This document shows, piece by piece, positions 8,219 through 11,341 of a DNA stretch of 11,341 bases. Both the position numbers and the translations under genes were made by a program. How positions within the stretch are numbered: position 1 is the first letter of the stretch; each line of letters starts with the position of its first letter. Under the pieces are notes generated by a model. It saw only the letters and a list, made by a program, of their open reading frames with translations. It ran no database searches and was not told the origin of the DNA. The stretch is from Gracilibacteraceae bacterium (GTDB lineage Bacteria > Bacillota > Desulfitobacteriia > Desulfitobacteriales > Syntrophobotulaceae), in the NCBI GenBank assembly GCA_031263945.1, contig JAISEW010000138.1, forward strand, positions 1-11,341. Direction: 5' to 3'.

Positions 8219-8252
8219 GTCATTGCGAGGCGCTCACAGCGCCGCGGCAATC
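8219..8252. repeat. Palindromic intergenic repeat, ATTGCGAG...GGCAATCC type
   Basis: A stem-loop with ATTGC (8222-8226) and GGCGCT (8229-8234) pairing with AGCGCC (8238-8243) and GCAAT (8247-8251) around a CAC loop. The ends CGTCATTGCGAGG and GGCAATCCATG resemble a widely scattered bacterial palindromic repeat that I recognise by pattern. It begins 23 nt after the serine acetyltransferase stop. It has no T-run, so it is not a classic intrinsic terminator, although it may act in mRNA 3'-end stability. Confidence 0.65.
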
Positions 8253-8276
8253 CATGTCCCATTGTCTCCCGAGAGA

Positions 8277-8490
8277 CCCCTCCGCCGCTTCGCGGCACTG
8301 TTGGCAAGACCGCCTAAGCGCCTGTGGCGCAAGGCGCTCTAAGCCACGCTGCGGACTCGGCTATGCCGCTGAAGCGGCAGTCTCGTACCTGCACCTCCCC
8401 TTGCAGGGGAGGCAAGGGAAACATGAGCGTTCCCAGCCTCCCCTTTCAAGGGGAGGTGCCCGTAGGGCAGCGGCCCTGCGGGCGGAGGGG
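8277..8490. repeat. Nested inverted-repeat element (MITE- or REP-like)
   Basis: The outer ends are a perfect 10-bp inverted pair: CCCCTCCGCC (8277-8286) and GGCGGAGGGG (8481-8490). Inside lie two near-identical palindromes facing each other (8391-8413 and 8436-8459). The left arm (8287-8390) is about 104 nt and holds further small hairpins: GCCGC/GCGGC at 8284-8296, GCGCC/GGCGC at 8318-8330 and TGCCGC/GCGGCA at 8364-8379. The right arm is only about 21 nt. No transposase or convincing reading frame lies inside. The layout fits two copies of one palindromic repeat inserted head to head, the left copy enlarged. Whether it is mobile cannot be told from one copy. Confidence 0.7.
8391..8459. repeat. 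Pair of facing CCTCCCCT/AGGGGAGG palindromes
   Basis: The first palindrome (8391-8413) has CCTCCCCT pairing with AGGGGAGG around TGC. The second (8436-8459) has CCTCCCCTT pairing with AAGGGGAGG around TC. The second is also almost the reverse complement of the first, including the flanking GCA/TGC. The segment can therefore fold either as two separate hairpins or as one long cruciform around the 22-nt centre. This forms the core of the larger element at 8277-8490. Confidence 0.75.
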
Positions 8491-8531
8491 TTAAGTGAGA
8501 ACCAGAAGTCCCCGGCGCCTGGATTACGGGC

Positions 8532-8592
8532 CGTCCCGGCTTGTCCCGGGATCCATCTTCCCCCGTCATTCTGGGCTTGTCCCAGAATCCAT
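8532..8592. repeat. Two related hairpins with a GGCTTGTCCC core
   Basis: The first hairpin is TCCCGG (8534-8539) with CCGGGA (8546-8551). The second is ATTCTGGG (8568-8575) with CCCAGAAT (8581-8588) around CTTGT. Both share the GGCTTGTCCC core and end in ATCCAT, so they are diverged copies of one short repeat family seen between genes of many bacteria. The second lies 23 nt beyond the stop of the zinc-ribbon gene on the other strand. Without a U-tract, any terminator role for the convergent genes is speculative. Confidence 0.65.
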
Positions 8593-8614
8593 TTTCCCTT
8601 GGGACAAAACCTTC

Positions 8615-8950
8615 CTACCGCAGCACCCGCGAAAAAACCAGCGCCGCAATTAAAGCCGCGACGAACAAAAAAGCGACGACCTTTCCGAACTTCCCCCGGG
8701 GCTTTCCTTCCGCCACTGCCGCTTCCTCTGCTTTATCCAGTGCGTCAACCAAGCGCCGCGCCGCCGCGCCCCGCCAGCCGCCTTTCGGTTTTGAAAACTT
8801 TATCGGCCTGACCTTGGCGCGGAGTTTCGGCAGAGCGTCCACTTCGTTTTCGCGTTTGAAAAATTCCTCGTCATAGGTGAGCCGTTCCCCGCAGCCTGTG
8901 CAGTATTCCGCGTCGGCTGCGTTTTCCGTATAGCAGTTCTCACATCGCAT
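8615..8950 (-). CDS. Zinc-ribbon protein with C-terminal membrane anchor
   Basis: A 111-residue protein of unknown exact role. The N-terminus is a zinc ribbon of two CxxC knuckles: MRCENC (C3, C6) and EYCTGCGERL (C17, C20). A charged linker rich in Lys/Arg/Glu/Ala follows (about 28-85). The product ends with one hydrophobic helix at about residues 88-107 (KVVAFLFVAALIAALVFSRV), consistent with tail anchoring and a cytoplasmic ribbon. AGAGGA 7 nt before the ATG supports the start. Such short zinc-ribbon plus transmembrane proteins are common in Bacillota and generally lack assigned functions. Base composition is GC-rich like the left block, so it belongs to the host side of the composition break. 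It faces the serine acetyltransferase gene across the repeat-filled gap. Confidence 0.82.
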   Translation of the reverse strand: MRCENCYTENAADAEYCTGCGERLTYDEEFFKRENEVDALPKLRAKVRPIKFSKPKGGWRGAAARRLVDALDKAEEAAVAEGKPRGKFGKVVAFLFVAALIAALVFSRVLR

Positions 8951-9141
8951 GGTAAGTCCTCTCGCGCGGGAATCGCGCGCAAAGTATTCTATATTGTTAA
9001 ATCATCAAATTTCCTTTCTATTTCCATCAAACATACTTGGAGTCAGAAAGATGATTTCAATTTCACCGTGTATCCCTCACCTCCGCAGCAGCATACATCG
9101 TCAAAGTTTTTATCCTATGTCTTACTGTTTATTTCTCTCCG
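8951..9141. other. Intergenic stretch spanning the GC-to-AT composition break
   Basis: No complete gene is visible in these 191 nt. The first 30 nt are GC-rich and the rest is AT-rich. Near the zinc-ribbon gene, CGCGCG-GGAAT-CGCGCG (8963-8979) could form a 5'-leader hairpin. The AT-rich part just upstream (about 8981-9035) is a plausible promoter region for that gene on the - strand, but I see no convincing -35/-10 pair. A perfect GGAGGTG ribosome-site sequence on the - strand (9078-9084) leads only to a 7-codon frame from a GTG (9043-9066), which may be a remnant. No terminator hairpin follows the ATP-grasp gene. Confidence 0.5.
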
Positions 9142-10197
9142 CTATAAAATAAAACAGTCATAAAGATAATGATAGTATTCGAAAGTTGCGGTGACAGTGC
9201 CGACTCCCGTTTTCTCTCCAAGATTGCCGGACGCACCTGGAAAAGAGTTTATTTCAAATAAACAAAGTTGAAAATTCGCGTCCGAATTCTTTTCTATACC
9301 CACGTCCAAGCCCAGATCAAAAAAAGGTTGATTTAAAAATCTCTGGAAATAAGTTGGGAATTCCGCGCCGAGGCGCTCTAATTTTGTATAAATATTCCAC
9401 CAAGCTTGGCCGTATTCCCATTGCAAAAATGTTTTTATCGGCAGAGAATAGCCTCCGGTATGAATGTTCGAGGTTATCTTGCCTACGCCGCCGATACGCG
9501 GATACATATCAAAATAATGTTCATTGCCGTTGCGCCGCTGCACCCGTATTCGCACGTCAAAGGGCTCTCCCCTCAAAGTACGACTGTTAACAACGGTTTG
9601 AGCTATATGATTTTTAAGAGGGTGTTGCCGAAAAAAATCTTGAAGTCTTGATACATCCACTTCCGACAAATCGTTGTTTGAAGATATAATATAGTTCCCT
9701 TTACGATTTTGTAATTTTTCGATTTTCACAATCCCTTTTCCTTGATTGCCACGATAACTTTTCACAATAATTTCATTTGCTCCGAATATTTCAAATGCGC
9801 CAATCACATCCGAACAACATGTCACTTCCAACGTAGGAACCATTAAATGAGAAAACTTGTTTTCGGAGGTGATTTTTCGGTACTGCTCCAATTTGTTCAA
9901 ACCCAACTTATGGCGAGGTATATACGCATATTCCCCCAATTTTTTATAGCATTCAATGCTTTTACGCCCATAAGGGTAAATATGATTGTCGATCAACAGA
10001 GGAATTGTCGTAAGTTTCCTGATCGTTTTTCCGCTTTCAAAGAAAAGGGCATGGATGCATTCGCATTCGTCTTGAAAATCTTCCGGAGTAAAGAAAAACA
10101 AGTTTATGTCGTAGGACTGCGCCATATAAAGCATGGAATAGTATACGCCTTTTTTGTTTTGCGGCATACTTCCAAATAATATACCTACAGTAATCAT
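9142..10197 (-). CDS. YheC/YheD-like ATP-grasp ligase
   Basis: A 351-residue cytoplasmic ATP-grasp enzyme, a family that joins a carboxylate to an amine or other nucleophile through an acyl-phosphate. The match is to the YheC/YheD subfamily, known from endospore coat-associated proteins. The N-terminal half contains IPLLIDNHIY and YIPRHKLGLNKLEQYR. The ATP-binding part follows: IIVKSYRGNQGKGIVKI with K146 and the glycine-rich loop at 150-156, EPFDVRIRVQ (211-220), GGVGKITSNIHTGG (236-249), FDLGLDVGI (293-301) and LFEINSFPG (313-321). D298, E315 and N317 are the probable metal ligands. The ATG lies 2 nt after the radical SAM stop with only a weak ribosome site, suggesting translational coupling. 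Its AT-rich codon use differs from the left block. The substrate is unknown; a sporulation role is not implied, since no spore gene is present. Confidence 0.85.
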   Translation of the reverse strand: MITVGILFGSMPQNKKGVYYSMLYMAQSYDINLFFFTPEDFQDECECIHALFFESGKTIRKLTTIPLLIDNHIYPYGRKSIECYKKLGEYAYIPRHKLGLNKLEQYRKITSENKFSHLMVPTLEVTCCSDVIGAFEIFGANEIIVKSYRGNQGKGIVKIEKLQNRKGNYIISSNNDLSEVDVSRLQDFFRQHPLKNHIAQTVVNSRTLRGEPFDVRIRVQRRNGNEHYFDMYPRIGGVGKITSNIHTGGYSLPIKTFLQWEYGQAWWNIYTKLERLGAEFPTYFQRFLNQPFFDLGLDVGIEKNSDANFQLCLFEINSFPGASGNLGEKTGVGTVTATFEYYHYLYDCFIL

Positions 10198-10199
10198 AT

Positions 10200-11341
10200 T
10201 TATGCCACTACTAGACTATTTTTTGGGCAGTTGACTGAGCAAATGCCGCATAGAACACATTTTTTACCACTGAATCCCCAGTTTTTCGCTGATTTGTCCA
10301 CTGAAATTGCGGCTTGCGGGCATTTCCGTGCACAGCGGCCACAGAAAACACAGGAACTGTTCCACTCCAAACGGGTAGTTCGATTTTCTGTGCCACCTTG
10401 AACTGCCGCAATCGGGAAAAACGAACCTCCCGAATCAGCGGTATTGCCAGGAAAAGTCTTATCTGGCGCGAGCGAGTAGTTATCATCAATGAATTCCACA
10501 TCTTTTGGATTTGTATAACTTCTGACACCGATAACGTTGATGCCGTCTGCTTTCGCCTGATCAATTATTCTGAGACTTAACTTCCGCATATTTGCCGTGA
10601 ACGGCGCTAAGTGTGTTTTTTGATCATTAGATAAAGCAATTTGCACATTTGTGCTACCGATTTTTTTTACAATTTCATAAAATCCGTCGACATCTCGCTC
10701 GTTATCATTTATGCCCTCAACAAAAATATATTTGGCAACAAGCTTAGTTTTATCAAATGAATATTTATGCAAATTATCAACAACAACGGCAAAAGAATCT
10801 ACACGTTTAACCGTTGCGAATGTTTCTCTGGTGCCTGCATCAAGCGACGTGGTAACCTGCTGAACCCTGCCGTTTGCCAAAAGCGTCGCGAAGTCCTCTT
10901 TGTAAATACTTAGATTTGACAAAAGATTGATTTTCCATTTGTTTTTCAACAAAATAGCAAGCATTTCATCGCAGCGTTGGTTGGCAAAAAATTCGCCGTT
11001 GGCAAGCTGTATTACAAATTCTTCTGTATCATACTCCGGAATCTCGTCAAGTTGTTTTATGACTTCATATGTTGTGAACCCGTCTGTTGTATCTGAGAGA
11101 CGTTCCAAAGCCGACTCACAGAAACAATATATACAACGAAAATTACAAACGTCTTCCGGCTGATTTGAACCGAAATTAATAGTATCTAATCGGACTTCTT
11201 TTCGGAAAAAACCGTCAACCAACAAATGGCATTTCTCACAATCATTTTTTCGGCCTGCTTTTATATCTGCCATTAACTGTGCTGTATAGTTTTGCCAATG
11301 CGTTAATCTATCGCAAACCGAACCGGAGGTCTTTACTATTG
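10200..11341 (-). CDS. Radical SAM protein with C-terminal 2x[4Fe-4S] ferredoxin domain (N-terminus beyond window)
   Basis: An S-adenosylmethionine radical enzyme of unknown substrate. Numbering from the Met at 11273, a CEKC pair (C12, C15) precedes the radical SAM cluster motif C43-x3-C47-x2-C50 (VCNFRCIYCFC, 11124-11147). A roughly 220-residue partial TIM barrel follows, with FVIQLANGEFF, VTTSLDAGTRETF and YIFVEGINDNE strands. The C-terminus carries two classic CxxCxxCxxxCP ferredoxin sites (C308-C318 and C339-C349; 10227-10352), so at least three iron-sulfur clusters are expected. The frame has no stop between 11273 and the window edge. The 22 codons there read like protein (for example SVCDRLTHWQNYTAQL), and the Met at 11273 has no ribosome site, so the gene probably starts outside. 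Similar proteins occur near surface-polysaccharide or peptide-modification genes, which is a weak recollection. It sits directly upstream of the ATP-grasp gene. Confidence 0.88.
   Translation of the reverse strand, partial: IVKTSGSVCDRLTHWQNYTAQLMADIKAGRKNDCEKCHLLVDGFFRKEVRLDTINFGSNQPEDVCNFRCIYCFCESALERLSDTTDGFTTYEVIKQLDEIPEYDTEEFVIQLANGEFFANQRCDEMLAILLKNKWKINLLSNLSIYKEDFATLLANGRVQQVTTSLDAGTRETFATVKRVDSFAVVVDNLHKYSFDKTKLVAKYIFVEGINDNERDVDGFYEIVKKIGSTNVQIALSNDQKTHLAPFTANMRKLSLRIIDQAKADGINVIGVRSYTNPKDVEFIDDNYSLAPDKTFPGNTADSGGSFFPIAAVQGGTENRTTRLEWNSSCVFCGRCARKCPQAAISVDKSAKNWGFSGKKCVLCGICSVNCPKNSLVVA
10227..10352 (-). other. Two ferredoxin-type [4Fe-4S] binding motifs
   Basis: CVFCGRCARKCP and CVLCGICSVNCP, 20 residues apart, both with complete CxxCxxCxxxCP spacing. 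They form a bacterial-type 2[4Fe-4S] ferredoxin module fused to the radical SAM barrel, probably delivering electrons to the radical SAM cluster or holding auxiliary clusters. Confidence 0.9.
11124..11147 (-). other. Radical SAM CxxxCxxC cluster motif
   Basis: Codes for C-NFR-C-IY-C, the three cysteines that bind the SAM-coordinating [4Fe-4S] cluster, followed by an additional cysteine two residues on (FC). The spacing is canonical, so the enzyme should be catalytically competent. Confidence 0.9.

Noticed and set aside
8219..8252. Rho-independent terminator for the left operon
   Set aside because: The stem-loop is good but no T-run follows it on the + strand, so the sequence fits a palindromic repeat better.
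7507..8307. 266-residue open frame on the - strand
   Set aside because: Antisense to the serine acetyltransferase and running into the repeats, with no recognisable domain.
8197..8614. CRISPR array
   Set aside because: The repeats are palindromes of differing families, not regularly spaced identical direct repeats with unique spacers, and no cas gene is present.
8254..8811. 185-residue open frame on the + strand
   Set aside because: It crosses the palindromic repeats and is antisense to the zinc-ribbon gene. Its sequence is a translation of repeats without domain features.
8951..9141. RiPP precursor peptide gene for the radical SAM/ATP-grasp pair
   Set aside because: Both strands were read for a short frame with a ribosome site. 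Only frames of under about 12 codons, or without a ribosome site, occur.
8949..9152. 67-residue open frame on the + strand in the gap
   Set aside because: No ribosome site, spans the composition break, and its 3' end is antisense to the end of the ATP-grasp gene. No protein-like pattern.

Overview
The window looks like a chromosomal segment of a GC-rich Bacillota bacterium. Start sites carry strong AGGAGG-type ribosome binding sites, and a debranching-type glycosidase is fused to a 4-alpha-glucanotransferase. I associate that fusion mainly with Negativicutes from memory, so the class is a tentative inference. Positions 1 to about 8980 are GC-rich with codon use to match. From about 8985 to the right edge the base composition turns sharply AT-rich.

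Left block (1-8196, all + strand): the C-terminal part of glycogen synthase GlgA, a 1146-residue GH13/GH77 fusion enzyme, glucose-6-phosphate isomerase, a small membrane-anchored protein of unknown function, a MalY/PatB-type C-S lyase and a serine O-acetyltransferase. Junctions are -4, +1, -8, +8 and +18 nt, so the six genes probably form one operon whose promoter lies left of the window. The first three link glycogen/maltodextrin turnover to glycolysis. The last two act in cysteine/methionine metabolism.

Middle (8197-8614): a gene-free stretch packed with palindromic intergenic repeats. It includes a nested inverted-repeat element (8277-8490) and two related hairpins sharing a GGCTTGTCCC core. 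A small zinc-ribbon membrane protein (8615-8950, - strand) converges on it.

Right block (about 8985-11341, - strand): an AT-rich pair, apparently acquired. It holds a radical SAM protein with two C-terminal [4Fe-4S] ferredoxin motifs, whose frame stays open to the window edge, and 2 nt downstream a YheC/YheD-like ATP-grasp enzyme. The pair looks co-translated. Its substrate cannot be read from this window, and it is the best candidate here for an undescribed pathway.
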